Numbered from the stretch's first letter, positions 34,550 through 46,462 are shown. The stretch: 64,000 bases of DNA from Erinaceus europaeus (GCF_950295315.1 NC_080181.1:40019375-40083374), one strand, 5' to 3'. Notes: generated by a model from the sequence alone, not told the origin. Program-made: numbers and translations.

Positions 34550-34757
34550 TCATTACATTTATTTTATTTATTGGATAGAGACAGTCATAAATCAAGAGGA
34601 AGTGGGAGAGAATGAGAGAGAGAGAGAGAGAGAGATCTATAGCACTGCTTTACCACTCATGAAGCTTTCCTCTTGCAGGTGGGGACTGGGGGCTTGAACC
34701 AGGGTCCTTGTGCATTGTAACATGAGTGCTCAACTAGATGTGCCACCACCCAGCCCC
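34550..34757 (-). mobile_element. S1 SINE
   Basis: Tail 'ttattttatttattggatag', an (AG)n expansion at 34612-34634, 'ctttaccactcatgaagctt', 'cttgaaccagggtccttgtg', end 'gtgccaccacccagcccc'. Confidence 0.88.
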
Positions 34758-34798
34758 CTCAGATTTCTCAGCATTAGTTAGTTCACAACTGAATTTAT

Positions 34799-35018
34799 GT
34801 ATTTATTTTTATTTTTTATTAAATGTCTTTATTGGAGGATTAATGATTTACAGTCATCAGTAAAATACAATAGTTTGTACGTGCATAACATTTCCCAGTT
34901 TTCCACATAACACTTCACTCCCCACTAGGTCTTCCTCTTCCATCATGTTTCAGGACCTGAACCCTCCCCCTGACCTGGAGTCTTTTACTTTTGTGCAATA
35001 CACCAACTCCAGTCCATG
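34799..35018 (-). mobile_element. L1 3' end, truncated insertion with imperfect TSD
   Basis: 'ttggaggattaatgatttac', 'caatagtttgtacgtgcata' and 'cttttgtgcaatacaccaac' are the reverse of the L1 3'UTR. Imperfect repeats TTCACAACTGAATTTAT (34782-34798) and TTCAAAACTGAGTTTAT (35019-35035) flank it. Confidence 0.82.
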
Positions 35019-35035
35019 TTCAAAACTGAGTTTAT

Positions 35036-36529
35036 AATGCTTATTTTCAAACATATATAATCTCCCCAGATGATATCTTTATAACATTTAGTGTATAATA
35101 AGTAATATGTATGTCTAATAGAAATAGATAATTGGATATAAATATGGCACCATCATAGAGACAATTAATCAAGCAGGGAACTAGAAGTCATCTTTCATCT
35201 TTTATACCTCTCCACTCTCATACTCAATCATCAAAGTTTCTATTTTCAAATCATATTTTGACTACTACCAACTCAGCCCAAATACCTATATGTACCCTTG
35301 ATCCATTTTCTCCAATTTTTAAAAAATATCTTCTCCCCAAACAAGTTTTATTTTCTTAAAACATAAATAATATTGTGTACATAACTTATTTGAAACAGTT
35401 CTAAGCTTCTCAATGCAGTTGGAATGAAATTGAAAATCATATTCAATACTTCTGATTATCTTCAATGGTTTCAAAACTGATAACTAGGCTATATCACTTT
35501 AATGCTGTGAGTGGTTTGAGAGAAATAACAAAGCCACTACCCATTAGAGGCAATAAAGAGTTCTGCAAGCAAAAGTGAAAATGTCCACCCTGATGAGATA
35601 ACTACTGTATTTCTGCATTTGTGACTTAGATAAAGCTAAGCCTCCATCCATTCTGTGAAAAATTGGTCAATGAGAAGTACATGGGCTATATAAGAAAGTA
35701 TAAAAAAATTTTCCGATAAAAAAAAATTTATGTGTGCCTCTCTACCACTTCTCCAAAAATGTGAAGTTTGGGGTAGTGACAATGTAGACTAGTGTTCTTT
35801 ACTCTGAAGTTCAATGAGAGAAACAGATATAAATACTTTGAAATTCAGTCACATGAGGGACATAGTCTGCCTAACCTAGTCGCACAAAGATCTAAGACAT
35901 CTCCAAGTTGAAGACTGACCTTTGCACAGAGTGAGAGGTTCTGTCTGATCCCAACAGGAACACAGCAGTTAAGCTTCTAGGAGATTTGAACTTCAAGGTC
36001 ATAGTTCTTGGCCAAGATTGTAGCTCCAGTCAATGTCTAGACAGGAAAGGGCAGTTCAGAAGCAGTGGACAATTGCCACCTGTCAAGAAGTCCTAAAATT
36101 GCATTTTGTAGCATAATGTCAGACAGCAGGAGGTCAAAGCAGGCAGAAATGGCCCTGTATGATAGCAGAGCTCTCTTGGCAGGTTTGTGCATCCTAAACC
36201 AACTTTTGTTTTAAACGAGTTTTCTAGATTTTGGTAACTGGGTATAGAAGTGAATATAGAGCTTCTAAAGAGAGATACTGACTTTCCTGCTCACAGAGTT
36301 GCTGGATATCAAGGGATTAAGAAGGAAGGACACACAAAAAAAGAGAGGGTGAGATCATAATTGTGCCTTGGACTCAGAGTTTACCTAATGCTTATGACAG
36401 GTTTTGTCAGTTTCACTGGAGATCTTCACAAATTATTATGCATAATTGGCTAAATAAAGTTGTATTATCAATGCCAAATTATTTCATTCACTCACTGATT
36501 CATTTGTTTAAGAAATGTCTGTTTAAGAC
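35036..36529. other. 1.5 kb without recognised feature
   Basis: No family match. 35880-36300 is less AT-rich than its surroundings, but no frame or splice pattern supports an exon. Confidence 0.45.
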
Positions 36530-36775
36530 TAGGAATATGGAATGACCTGTCAACATTCATGACCAGTGGAGAAACAAAAGAAGTCAGAACTTCCACCTTC
36601 TGCTTCCCATAAATATCTTTGGTTCATACTTCCAGAGGGATTAAAAATACAGGGAAATTTCCAATGGAGGTTAGGGGATATGGAATTCTAGTGGTGGGAA
36701 TTACACCCCTCTTATACCACAATCTTTTCAATCATTATGAAATCATTAATAAAACATTAAAATTATATAATATCT
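36530..36775 (+). mobile_element. Family A retroposon, old 3' part
   Basis: 'ggaatgacctgtcaacattc', 'cttccaccttctgcttccca', 'attctagtggtgggaattac' and an AATAAAACATTAAAA tail. Confidence 0.75.
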
Positions 36776-36784
36776 TTAAAATTT

Positions 36785-37335
36785 TTTACTTGTTATTAAT
36801 AGCATGTTAGAAGATTGTAATATTACAGTTCCACACAGTACCCACCACCACAGTTCTGTATCCCCATGTTCCAACCTTCCAAAGATAACCACTATAGTTT
36901 TCAAAAGTCTTAGTAACAGTCTACTCGCTTCTGTATTTTTTCCCCAAGTCTTTTGTATCCATTCTCTAAATTTCATATATAAGTAAAACAATCTTTTATC
37001 TCTTTACTTATCTCATTAAGCACAATCACCTCCACTTCCATCTATTTTGTCCCAAGGGACAAAATATCATCCTTTTTTATTGAAGAACAGTATTTAATGG
37101 ACTACATATTCCATGACTTCTTCAGCTAGTCATTTTCTGGTGAGCATTTAGGTTGTTTCTACTCTTTGATTATTGTCAATGATGCTGCTGAGAACATAGG
37201 GGGTACATATGCCCCTTTGAATAAGTGTTTGCGTGCCCTTTAGACAAATGTTCAAGAGTGTGGTATTGTTAAATAATAAGGTAATTCCATTTTTATTTGA
37301 ATAATGAACTCATAACTTTTCACCCTTATTAAAAT
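36785..37335 (-). mobile_element. Ancient L1 3' end
   Basis: 'ccacagttctgtatcccca' suggests an old 3'UTR. 'gcatttaggttgtttctact' and 'gatgctgctgagaacatagg' are the reverse of L1 ORF2 C-terminal code. Diverged. Confidence 0.7.
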
Positions 37336-38049
37336 TCCAGTCTCAATTTTACCACTTATAATAAAATGAGAAAGACTCATAACTAAAGAATTCATTGAAA
37401 ATTGCGTACCTGTATCTTTGGACTTATAACATCACTGTTTTACAAGTTAAATGAAGGCTAATTTTTTTATTAGAGCTATTATCAATTAAACTGTTTCTCT
37501 AAATCTGCTATTGTAGTGTGACTATAAAATAAATGCAGTGCAAAATCAAAGAAGAGGCTATAACTTAGTGTTTAAACTTATCCTCAAAATGTAAATGAAA
37601 ATTTCATTTTGAGTATGGCATTATTTGTTGGTCAGCACCTTCTTACTACCATGCTAGCATATACACACTAATAAAGTTTCAGGAATATTATGTCAGAATT
37701 AAGTACTTCTCCGCTGGACATGGACATTGGCAGCTTGATCTGTACACCTAGTTATCTGTGTTTTTTATTCTCACCATGATGACTATCTTTTCTTCTGCTA
37801 GATTACGGATCAACATTTTCCTGTTTATCAGTTCCTTGAAGTGCCAAATTAGAGTGTTTGGTTGTTCCTAGCACACGCGAGCACATGCAAGTGCACACAC
37901 ACACACACATACACACACAAGTATCACATAATGTGTTTTTTATGTGTCTCAATATTTTATCTACCTTTTAAATTTCATCTTTCATTCAATGCTCCCTTAA
38001 TAGTCTGCTGTCTCATTCATAATATTGGAGAAATTTTCCAGGTATCTTT
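37336..38049. other. Mostly unrecognised; A fragment and short (AC)n
   Basis: 37705-37760 ('cttctccgctggacatggac') is a reversed A core scrap. A short (AC)n is at 37894-37919. Confidence 0.5.
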
Positions 38050-38064
38050 CTGCAACTGATTTCT

Positions 38065-38311
38065 TTTTATTTATTTATTTACTTACTCATTTATTCCTTT
38101 TTGCTGTCCCTAGTTGTTTTATTGTTGTAGCCATTGTTAGATAGGACAGAGAGAAATGGAGAGAGGACGGGAAGACAGAGAGGGGGAAAGATAGACACCT
38201 GCTGACCTGCTTCACTGCCTGTGAAGCGACCCCCCTGCAGGTGGGGAGCCGGGGTCTCGAACCAGGATCCTTATGCTGGTCCCTGCGCTTTGCGCCACAC
38301 GCGCTGACTCC
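38065..38311 (-). mobile_element. S2 SINE with 15-bp TSD
   Basis: Reversed S2: TTTA tail, 'ttgttttattgttgtagcca', 'gcctgtgaagcgacccccct', 'ctgcgctttgcgccacacgc'. CTGCAAcTGATTTCT (38050-38064) and CTGCAAaTGATTTCT (38312-38326) flank it. It keeps several CpGs, so it is likely one of the younger SINEs here. Confidence 0.9.
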
Positions 38312-38499
38312 CTGCAAATGATTTCTAATTTAAATTCATTATGGCCATAAATCATAAATCATATCAATGATATCAAGCTTCATACACTTGTTAACAATTG
38401 TTTTGTAACTTACCAGACTGTCAATGCTGGAGAAAAATCAGAAGATGCTCTGTTCCTATTCCACTAAAAATGGAATATTAAAAAAAAAATTCTACTAGT

Positions 38500-38755
38500 A
38501 TTATATTGCTGTTTCTCCCTTAAGTTCTGTCAACATTTACTTTATTTTAATATTTGTATGTTGGTTCCCTATATATCATTATGTATCTTCCTCATAAACT
38601 GACCCTTTATAAATTTGTAATATCCCTCTGTTTCTTGTGACAGTTTTTCATGAAGACTATTTTCTCTGACATAAATATAGCCTCCTCTACTTCCTTTTGG
38701 TTATTATTTGCATATCATATGTTACATTATGAGTGTCTTTAAAATGTGTATTTTT
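38500..38755 (-). mobile_element. Ancient L1 ORF2 endonuclease-region fragment
   Basis: 'gtttcttgtgacagtttttc', 'tctctgacataaatatagcc' and 'ggttattatttgcatatcat' are the reverse of the L1 endonuclease region, strongly diverged. Confidence 0.7.
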
Positions 38756-39249
38756 TTTTCTCACAAAGACAGTTTGTTCATGAACCGTTGCTGAGTTGGG
38801 TGTTTGTGGAAGGAAGGAAAAACCAAAGCTTCTTGCTCCACCATCGTGGTGACATCATTCTTTCTTGTTTAGTATCTTTTGAAAAAGGTTTGAACTTCTC
38901 AGTTCACAAGTTTTGCCTTTCATGGATTTATTTTAAGTAGTTTAATTGTCTTTTGTAGCTTAATATTTTTATAGTAGTATAACCAGGACTTGATTCTTGA
39001 TTTTGTTTTCATAGTTTACTATTATGTATGGGTAGAATGAGCTTGATATTTATATTGATCCTGTGTTCTACAGTCTAGTTGAACTTGCTTGTGAGTGTAT
39101 GTATGTGCCTGTGTGGACATGCATATACTTGGATTTTCTATTTTTCTATGTAATGAATGTAAAATGTATGCCTACTTATTATATTATCTTAATGATATTT
39201 GTTTTTCTTTCCTTGTTACATTATAGCTTGTGCTATAATGATACACAGA
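38756..39249. other. Probably decayed L1 interior
   Basis: It lies between two fragments of the same old minus L1. I see no specific motif here. Confidence 0.35.
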
Positions 39250-39420
39250 AGTAACACAAATGGGCATCTTCATTTTGATCTTTGTATTATTTGGAAAATA
39301 TTTCAGATTAAATCAGTAACTATGACGTTAACTGTAGGTTCTTCCTAGATATCACTAATCAAGAGACATTGTCTTCTATTCTTGTTAGGAATGTGCATTA
39401 TTTATGGATTCTAACTTTCT
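39250..39420 (-). mobile_element. Ancient L1 reverse-transcriptase-region fragment
   Basis: 'ctttgtattatttggaaaat', 'actatgacgttaactgtagg' and 'cttctattcttgttagg' fit the reverse of old L1 ORF2. It is probably the same insertion as 38500-38755. Confidence 0.55.
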
Positions 39421-39439
39421 AACTCTTGACAAATGACTA

Positions 39440-39556
39440 TTTAAAAAAAATTTGTTAATTGGATAGAAACAGAGAGAAAATGAGAAGGAAAGAGGAGATA
39501 GACAGACAGAGAGAGACCTGCAGCATTGCTTCACCACTCATGAACCTTCCCTCTTT
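39440..39556 (-). mobile_element. S1 SINE, 3' half
   Basis: 'ttgttaattggatagaaaca', purine tract, 'gcattgcttcaccactcatg'. The head is missing. Confidence 0.75.
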
Positions 39557-39589
39557 CTGTTTTTCCACTGATAGATCTGTATCTTGCTT

Positions 39590-39875
39590 ATATATGAATG
39601 TTTTGTGTTGTTGCTACTTTTGCCTTGGGGGTTATCACTGAGGCATGGGTGCCAGCATGCTCCTGGAGGACATTTTTTCCTTTTTTTTAAAAAAAATTAG
39701 ATAGGACAGACAGAGACTGAGAAAAGTGGAGGAGATAGAGAGGAAGAGAGAGCCCTACTTTGCTGCCTGTGAAATATCCCCCTTGCAGGTGAAGAGTAGG
39801 GGCTTGAGCTACTGTACGGGTCCCTTCACTTAGTACTATGTGTGCTTAAGTGGGTGCACCACTGCCTGGGTCCCT
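39590..39875 (-). mobile_element. S2L composite SINE
   Basis: Extension 'gggggttatcactgaggcat' and 'catgctcctggaggaca', then 'ctactttgctgcctgtgaaa', 'cttgcaggtgaagagtaggg' and end 'gggtgcaccactgcctgggt'. Confidence 0.82.
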
Positions 39876-40119
39876 CTCTGAGTGTATGTTACTGGCTTGT
39901 TTGGGTTTTGGTTTTCACTGCTTATTAGCCTGCTGGTGAGTGATGGGAGAAGGGGTCTTCCTTTGAAGTCCTGGTTCATCCCCAACTTTGAGCAAAGACT
40001 AAAGACCTGATCATGAAGTGTATTCTTTAAAAGATTTTTGCTTCCTCTCCAGATGCAATGTTCTTTTCACACTTATTGTTACTCATTCTTCAATACTAGA
40101 GCTTCTTCTTTTCTTTTTT

Positions 40120-40334
40120 AATTAAAGGTTTTTAATTTTTATTATTTCATTATTGGATAGAGACAGAGAGATAATGAGAGGAGAGGGGGATACAGGGAGA
40201 GAGAGAGGGGGGATACCTGCAGCTCTACTTAACCATTTGTAAAGATTTCCTCCTGCAGATGGGGACAAGGGGCTTGAACCCAGGTCCTTGTGTACTGTTG
40301 TGTGTATGCTTAGGTGTGCCACCACCTGACCCCC
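40120..40334 (-). mobile_element. S1 SINE
   Basis: 'ttatttcattattggataga', 'gctctacttaaccatttgta', 'cttgaacccaggtccttgtg', end 'gtgtgccaccacctgacccc'. Confidence 0.87.
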
Positions 40335-40336
40335 TT

Positions 40337-40487
40337 CTTCCCTTCCTCCCTTCCATCTTTCCTTCCACCCTTCTACAGTTCGTTCCTCCCTCCCTTCGTC
40401 CCTTCCTTCCTTCCTTCCTTCCTTCCTTCCTTCCTTCCTTCCTTCCTTCCTTCCTTCCTTCTTTCCTTCCTTCCTTCTTTCCTTCTG
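40337..40487. repeat. (CCTT)n microsatellite
   Basis: Imperfect CCTT to 40405, then about 15 near-perfect CCTT units. Frames of Pro/Ser/Phe or Lys/Glu/Gly/Arg repeats on both strands are artefacts. Confidence 0.96.
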
Positions 40488-41129
40488 CACCCAACTCTAT
40501 TTCACTGCCCATCCTCAGGCTACAGTTTGGGTACTTTTCCCTTGAAAATTAAGGTTTTTGTTCCTGAAGAGAATGAGTCACCTTGATTCTTTTCCCAAAC
40601 TGCAATGAGATTCCACCGAAATCATCAGGTTACTACAGTCACCTCACCCTTTAGCCAAAGTTTCTCTGAATTTACTCAGGATTCACTTAGTATTTCCTAT
40701 AGGTACATTCCTGAAGGAAAAAAAAAAGCTTCAAGGCCATGTACCTTCCTACTCCAGATTTGCAGCCCAGACTCTTTAGCTTACAATCAGCCTTGAGTTA
40801 TTTGTTAATATTATTTAATTTTCTTACTAGATGTTCAGTGGTCTTTAATAGTATCTGTCCTACGTAAAACAAGTATACAGAACTGCTTTTGCAGGTTTCT
40901 GTCAGCTTCAGATTTCATATTAATTGTTTACCTTGTTACTTAATCTTTCTAATAGGTTAAGAAAAGCTACGAAAAACACTGATTTAATGTTGTCTAGACA
41001 TTTTATTGTCATGTGATTGGAAGCAATACTCTGCTTTAAGAAGAAAAACTGTATTTCAAAACCAATAAAAATGAAAATTAAAATATAGAAAAAGACAGGG
41101 CAAGACACTGGCATACTTTAATGATGACT
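40488..41129. other. No recognised feature
   Basis: No family match, no gene-like frame. Confidence 0.45.
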
Positions 41130-42190
41130 CTTTAGTCACTACCAGGCCACCCATCACCTGCAGCCCTTGTCAGGGAGTCCTGGGATTCTAACACAGACAT
41201 GATGGGCCTTGACCTCTAACAGATCCCTTTCACCCTAGTCACTGGTCACCTCCATCAGGAAAAACATAATGGACCCCTTTGTGGGCCCCTATAGGACCTT
41301 TCCCTCAATGGGAATCAATAATGGTAAGAATTGTTCCATTCTCCTAACAGAGGTTGGACAACATACTCTACCTACTACCCAAGAAAGATGGGTCCTGAAA
41401 TTAGTGCAGCCTGGAATGTTCCTAGCTGTGACCACAGAATGGGAACTCAGACATACAGGGATGCAGAGGTTAAATAGGCTCCTGTGCTGAATATGGGCAC
41501 CAGATCAAATCGATGGGGTTTATAGTTAATAGTATTTATATACTTTTATATACTCTTCCCTGATCCAGATTTCTAATTCTTTTTACAACTATGACACCAT
41601 CTCCCCAGACAATACTTTGGTTCTACCTGCATGTTAGCTGTCAGATTCAGGCAAAAACTAGTAAAGTCATGGGCCCCTTGGAAGATACCTAAAATAGACC
41701 TACTGGCTTTTTATGAAATCAAGACCCCCAAATTGTCATCAGCAATATTCTTGCCACTAGGTTCATGATTAGTTAGCAATTTGTTCTACTTTATATCTTA
41801 ACTTTTTTTTAGCCACCAGGTTCCTGATGCTACCATGATGCCAACTTGACTCTCTGGGCAGATGACCCACTAATGAGTCCTGGAACCCCACCTCCCCAGA
41901 ACGCTGTTCCACTAAGGAAAGAGAGAGATGGGCTGGGAGTATGAGTCCACCTGCCAAAGCCCATATTCAGTGAAGAAACAATTAGAGAAGCCAGAACTTC
42001 CACCTTCCATACCCCATAATGATGCTGGGTCCATACACCCAGAGGGATAAAGAATAAGAGAGCTTTGGGAGTGGAGTGGGGATAGGAGGTCTGGTGATGG
42101 GAATTATGTGGAATTATACCCCTCCTCTGATCCTATGATCTTGTCAATATTTCCATTTTATAAATTAAAAATAAATAAATAGTAGAAAAA
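41130..42190 (+). mobile_element. Family A retroposon, full length
   Basis: About 1.06 kb from 'ctaccaggccacccatcacc' to 'tataaattaaaaataaataa', collinear with 18673-19715 and slightly longer at the 5' end. No conserved frame spans both copies. Confidence 0.87.
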
Positions 42191-42264
42191 TAAAATAAAA
42201 CCCCATATTCACTTAAGAATCAAGTCTGCAATACAATTAGTACCTAAGGTAATATAGTAGGTAC

Positions 42265-42755
42265 CACAATATTTTTAATTTATTTAATAATGATTGACAA
42301 GAATGTAGGATAAGAAGGCTACAATTCTCACTACCAGAGTTCCATATCCTATCCCATTCATTGGAAGCTTTCCTATTCTTTATCCCTCTAGGGGCATGGA
42401 CCCAGGATTATTATGGGAGGCAGAAGGTGGGAGGTCTGGCTTCTGTAATTGCTTCTCTGCTGGACATGGATGTTGACAGATCAATCCATACCACCTGACT
42501 ATGTCTATCTTTCCCTAGTAGGGCAGGGCTGTGGGGAGATGGAGTTCCTGGACACATAGGTAAGTTTGTCTGCCCAGGGAAGTCAAGTTGGCATCATGGT
42601 AGCATCTGCAACTTGGTGGCTAAAAAGCATCAAGATATAAGGCAGAGAAAATTGTTCAGTAATCAGAAACCTAAAGGTAAGGATATAGCAGATGAGATTT
42701 GGGGTCACAATTTTGGAAAAAGCTAGGAAGTCTATATTGGTGCCACAGTTTTTTT
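42265..42755 (-). mobile_element. Family A retroposon, 5'-truncated, tail-to-tail with the previous copy
   Basis: Reverse A core from 'tttaatttatttaataatga' to 'agctaggaagtctatattgg'. Together with 41700-42190 it forms an inverted repeat of about 490 bp with a spacer of about 75 bp. Confidence 0.85.
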
Positions 42756-43494
42756 TTTTTTTATGTTATCTGGTCCTAGGAGACAATACATTTACCTTGT
42801 AAAAAGGATCCTCATTTCCCTCACTGATTTTTATGCCAAATAGTGCACTTTAAGAGACCTGTTTTCCTTAATTTCTGAATAATGTAGTCTAATTAGTGTA
42901 ATCAGAGAAAAAATGTTAGTCAGTGACTAAAGTCACATGAAGTTACATTTTCCAAATACATTTCACCACTACTTAGCATTGTCTAAATGAACTATCCTCA
43001 AGTTATCTACTCAATACAATCATTTAAGTAGTTGTTTTTTCCCCCTACTCCTAGTCCTGTGGTATATGTTGAGTTAACAAAAAAAGTGACTGTTCAAGAA
43101 TTATGTTTTTAATTGTAAGGGAGGAAGCTGCAAAGGGCTTGTAAGTCCGGCTTGTAAGCTTATCAAATTTAATCAAAACTTCCTACTGCACTGAATTTTA
43201 TTCCAGAATTAGACTGAAATTCTCCTGAGGAAATATTTTTCTTGCAAGGTTGCAAACATCATTTCTGCTTAATTTTCTCCTCAAGCCAATCCAAAAATAA
43301 CAGTACTGATAAATAATTCCAAAATTTTATATATTTACTTCCAACCCTTGCCACCTTAAGTTACTCTTAGTGCTTAGGGCCAGTCTTTGGAAGATGGAAT
43401 AAATAAATACAAACCACTGCACATGAACACACATAGATATGTTGGGTTGTCAGGAAAATCATGATGCATTTTTGCATAGAAACAAACATCATAG
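42756..43494. other. No recognised feature
   Basis: AT-rich, no family match. Confidence 0.45.
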
Positions 43495-43690
43495 GAGCCA
43501 GGTGTTGTGCTCACACGCTACAACATACAAGGACCCAGGTTCGAGCCCCTAGGCCCTACCTGTAGGGGGAAAGCTTGGCTAGTGGTGAAGCAGGGCTGCA
43601 GGTATCTCTCTGTTTTTCTTCCTTTCCATCTCCTCCTTCCCTCTCAATTTCTATCTTTCTAGCCAGTGAATAAAGATAGAGAAAAAGACA
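43495..43690 (+). mobile_element. S1 SINE
   Basis: 'ggagccaggtgttgtgctca', 'ccaggttcgagcccctaggc' (clear B box), 'gtgaagcagggctgcaggta', CT tract, 'gtgaataaagatag' tail. Confidence 0.88.
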
Positions 43691-44169
43691 AAGTATTAAG
43701 AAAAAGAAATAAACACCATGATTTTTATGACAGCCTGATAGATGATAGATCAATAGATAGATGATAGATTATAAATGATATAGAGAGATCATCAGACACA
43801 CACACACAACATACAGCCAAGTAATTTCTAGAGCAATGAGATTAGTTCTGATGTTACTAATGATTTTCCTTTGAGAACCAAATATTTGAGTCAAAACTTT
43901 TTTTAACTAAAATTCCTTGCCCTAAGTTAGGCAGCAATGTAAAGAATTCCTCTAGGTTTCTATGACATTAGGACAAGTCTCTCTAGGATGCATGAACCAT
44001 CTGACCTGTGATTGCACCTTGAATTTTTTGTGACATGCCAGTTACCATTGGACAATGCAAGAGTTTGGTGAGCTTACTCTCATACAGACCAAAAAAAAAA
44101 AAAAATCCTTGCCCACAAGCATAGCTATTGATAATTTGCTGTTGACCTAAAATATTATGAATAATTTGA
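43691..44169. other. No recognised feature
   Basis: Short GATA/TAGA-like repeats at 43736-43770 and a 15-nt A-run at about 44091. Confidence 0.45.
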
Positions 44170-44356
44170 ACAGTTGATGGTGCACCTGGTTGAGTGCATA
44201 TGTTACAAGGTCTCAGGTTTAAGCTCCTGGTCCCCACCTATAGAGGGAAGGCTTTGTGAATGTTGAACCGTGTTGAGAGGTCTCTCTGTCTCTCTCCCTT
44301 TCTATCACCCACTTTCATCTTAGTTTCTGGATGTCTGTACCCAATAAATAAATAAG

Positions 44357-44413
<57 letters not shown>
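44170..44413 (+). mobile_element. S1 SINE ending in (GA)n
   Basis: 'ttgatggtgcacctggttga', 'ttaagctcctggtccccacc', 'cccaataaataaataagg', then an uninterrupted (GA)n at 44361-44413. Confidence 0.87.
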
Positions 44414-44415
<2 letters not shown>

Positions 44416-44651
44416 ACAGCACCACAACTTCCCCAAATGTTGTGGTAGTATATCTGATTTCTTACTGGTGTCTTTGTCCCTGAAATCTTTGTGGACTTTG
44501 ACAAGAGCTTATAGCTAGGTTCAAGGCATACTTTCTCTTGCTTCCCTAAGTTTTATGTGAGCCAGTCAACCCTCCCCATCAGATATCACAGATAGCACAG
44601 ATATAATTTTGACATTTGCAACACACCAGTACTGACTATATTACCTAGGCA

Positions 44652-44870
44652 AGGTGGTCAGGAGGACGTGCATCTGGTTGAGCACACACATTACGGTGTT
44701 CAAGGACCCAGGTTCAAGCCTCTTGTCCCCACCTACAGTTGCAAAGGTTCATAATTGGTGAAGCACATCTACCGGTGTCTCTCTGTCTCTTTCCCTCTCT
44801 ATTTCCCCCTCCCCTCTAAAAATTTCTCTCTCTATCCAATAATAAGTAACTAAAATAAAAATTTAAAAAA
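44652..44870 (+). mobile_element. S1 SINE
   Basis: 'gtgcatctggttgagcacac', 'caggttcaagcctcttgtcc', CT tract, 'ctctctatccaataataagt' tail. Confidence 0.88.
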
Positions 44871-45424
44871 TTCCCATGCTGAATATGTATTACATACCAG
44901 AAAGTATATTATTTGAATGGCATGGCTTATCTGGGATGCACCTGCAACTTGGTTAGTTTCTTCAGATGTGTGAAGTGGATGGAGCTAGACCCCCCCCACT
45001 CAGGAATGAGCTATCTTCTGATTCTGCCATCTTGCTACTATGCTTGTAGATTTCCTTGGACAGTTATTCTCTCCCCTTTCCTAGTTAAATGAAGTGCTCA
45101 CAAGCTTTGAAGGTTCTGAACATAGAGAAGCCAGCCTGCTGCTTGGAAGTTGAGTCTTCGTTTCATCTTGGTCGTGGCTTCTCTTTTGAGACCACCCTTA
45201 ACAAGATGGTCCACTGTCACTTGCACTTTTCATTTTCAGTCATGACTCTTAATCTGGCTGTCTCCCTCTATCCATTTTGCATTTTCCATTCAGCAGCCAA
45301 AAGGATACATCTACTTAATGGTAGTCAGGACTCAAGATACCTGTGTGCAAATCTCTCCCCCTTTTTTTTAAGCTTCCTTCCTTTCTCAGTTTCTCTCTCC
45401 TTCCTTACTTCCTTTCTTTTTTTC
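44871..45424. other. No recognised repeat; open stretch of mixed composition
   Basis: The frame 45089-45523 (144 codons) starts here but runs through a T/C tract into an S2L copy, so it is unlikely to be a gene. 45060-45340 could be old unique sequence. Confidence 0.4.
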
Positions 45425-45670
45425 CCCTCCAAGATTATCACTGGCACTCAGTGCCTGCATTATGAATCCACTACTCCTGGAGGCCAATTTTCATTTTTAT
45501 TGGGATGGACTGAGAAAAATTGAGAGGGGAGGGAGAGAAAGAGAGACACCCACAGACCTGCTTTACCAGTTGTGAAGCAACCCCTCTGCAGGTGGGAGCC
45601 TGGGCCTCAAACCAGGATCCTTGCTCAGGTCTTTATGCTTAGTACTGGGTGGGCTACTGTCCAATACCCT
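45425..45670 (-). mobile_element. S2L composite SINE
   Basis: Extension 'cagtgcctgcattatgaatc' and 'ctactcctggaggcca', then 'gacctgctttaccagttgtg', 'ctgcaggtgggagcctgggc' and end 'gggtgggctactgtcc'. Confidence 0.85.
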
Positions 45671-45696
45671 CTTTCTCTCTTTTCTCTTTTCTTTTC

Positions 45697-45727
<31 letters not shown>

Positions 45728-45775
45728 CTTCTTTTCTCTTCTCTTCTCTTCTTTTCTCTTTACTTTTCTTTTTCT
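45671..45775. repeat. (CTTTT)n pyrimidine tract
   Basis: Repeated TTTTC/TTCTC units between two reversed SINEs, probably the expanded tail of the S3 to the right. Confidence 0.93.
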
Positions 45776-45776
45776 C

Positions 45777-45890
45777 CAAGAACACTGCTTAGTTGGCTTG
45801 TAGTGGTGCTAGGGATTGAACCTGGGACTTCAGAGCCTTCAGACTCTAATGAGTCTCTTTTTATAATCATGATGCTATCTAGCCCCACCC
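45777..45890 (-). mobile_element. S3 SINE
   Basis: 'agtggtgctagggattgaac', 'ctgggacttcagagccttca' and 'atgatgctatctagcccc'. Confidence 0.82.
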
Positions 45891-46214
45891 TGCAAATCTC
45901 TCTAGTATCACTTCTGTTCATTCTTTGCTTCATGACCTGAAAGAAATGATCTGCTTTTGCTGTAACTTGGGTCTCTCCTCTGTTAAATTGGCATAAGGGT
46001 TCCTGCCTCACGGGATTGTTATGAGAATAGACTGCAAAGCACTTAGAATAAATAAGGTCTGCTACTTTGCAAGCTCACAGCAAGCAGCTCTGTAGAGGCA
46101 GTTATAATAACTACTGTAACTCTGGATGTTACTCAGCTAAAACACCTCAGTAAAATCTTCTTGTAATTAACATGGAAGTCAAACTCCTATAATGGCAGCT
46201 AGCTCCATCTTGCC
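45891..46214. other. No recognised feature
   Basis: No match or gene-like frame. Confidence 0.45.
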
Positions 46215-46460
46215 TTCTCTAATATTTTAAATCATTTTATTGGTGGGAGAGTAGATTAATGGCTTACAGGACAGTTGTTGACACATGGGAACAAGTTCTC
46301 ATCTCACCATGATAGGTGCCTGTAAAACATTCACAGTCACCACCTAATTGGCTCTCCCTCCACCATCATGTACCAGAACCCAACACTGCTCCCCTCAGTA
46401 TCTCCTTACACTTCCCCAGAATCCTTTGCCTTCATTCAATACTCCAAACCAGTTCATATT
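46215..46460 (-). mobile_element. L1 3'UTR variant, older subfamily
   Basis: 'attaatggcttacaggacag', 'cctttgccttcattcaatac' and 'ccaaaccagttcat' follow the order of the reversed L1 3' end at 34.8 and 59.3 kb but are diverged. Confidence 0.6.
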
Positions 46461-46462
46461 TT

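Noticed and set aside
40122..40586. Lys-Glu-Gly-Arg and Leu-Pro-Ser-Phe repeat proteins
   Set aside because: Generated by the (CCTT)n microsatellite.
45089..45523. 144-codon plus frame
   Set aside because: Its second half is pyrimidine tract and reversed S2L; the first half shows no domain or splice context.
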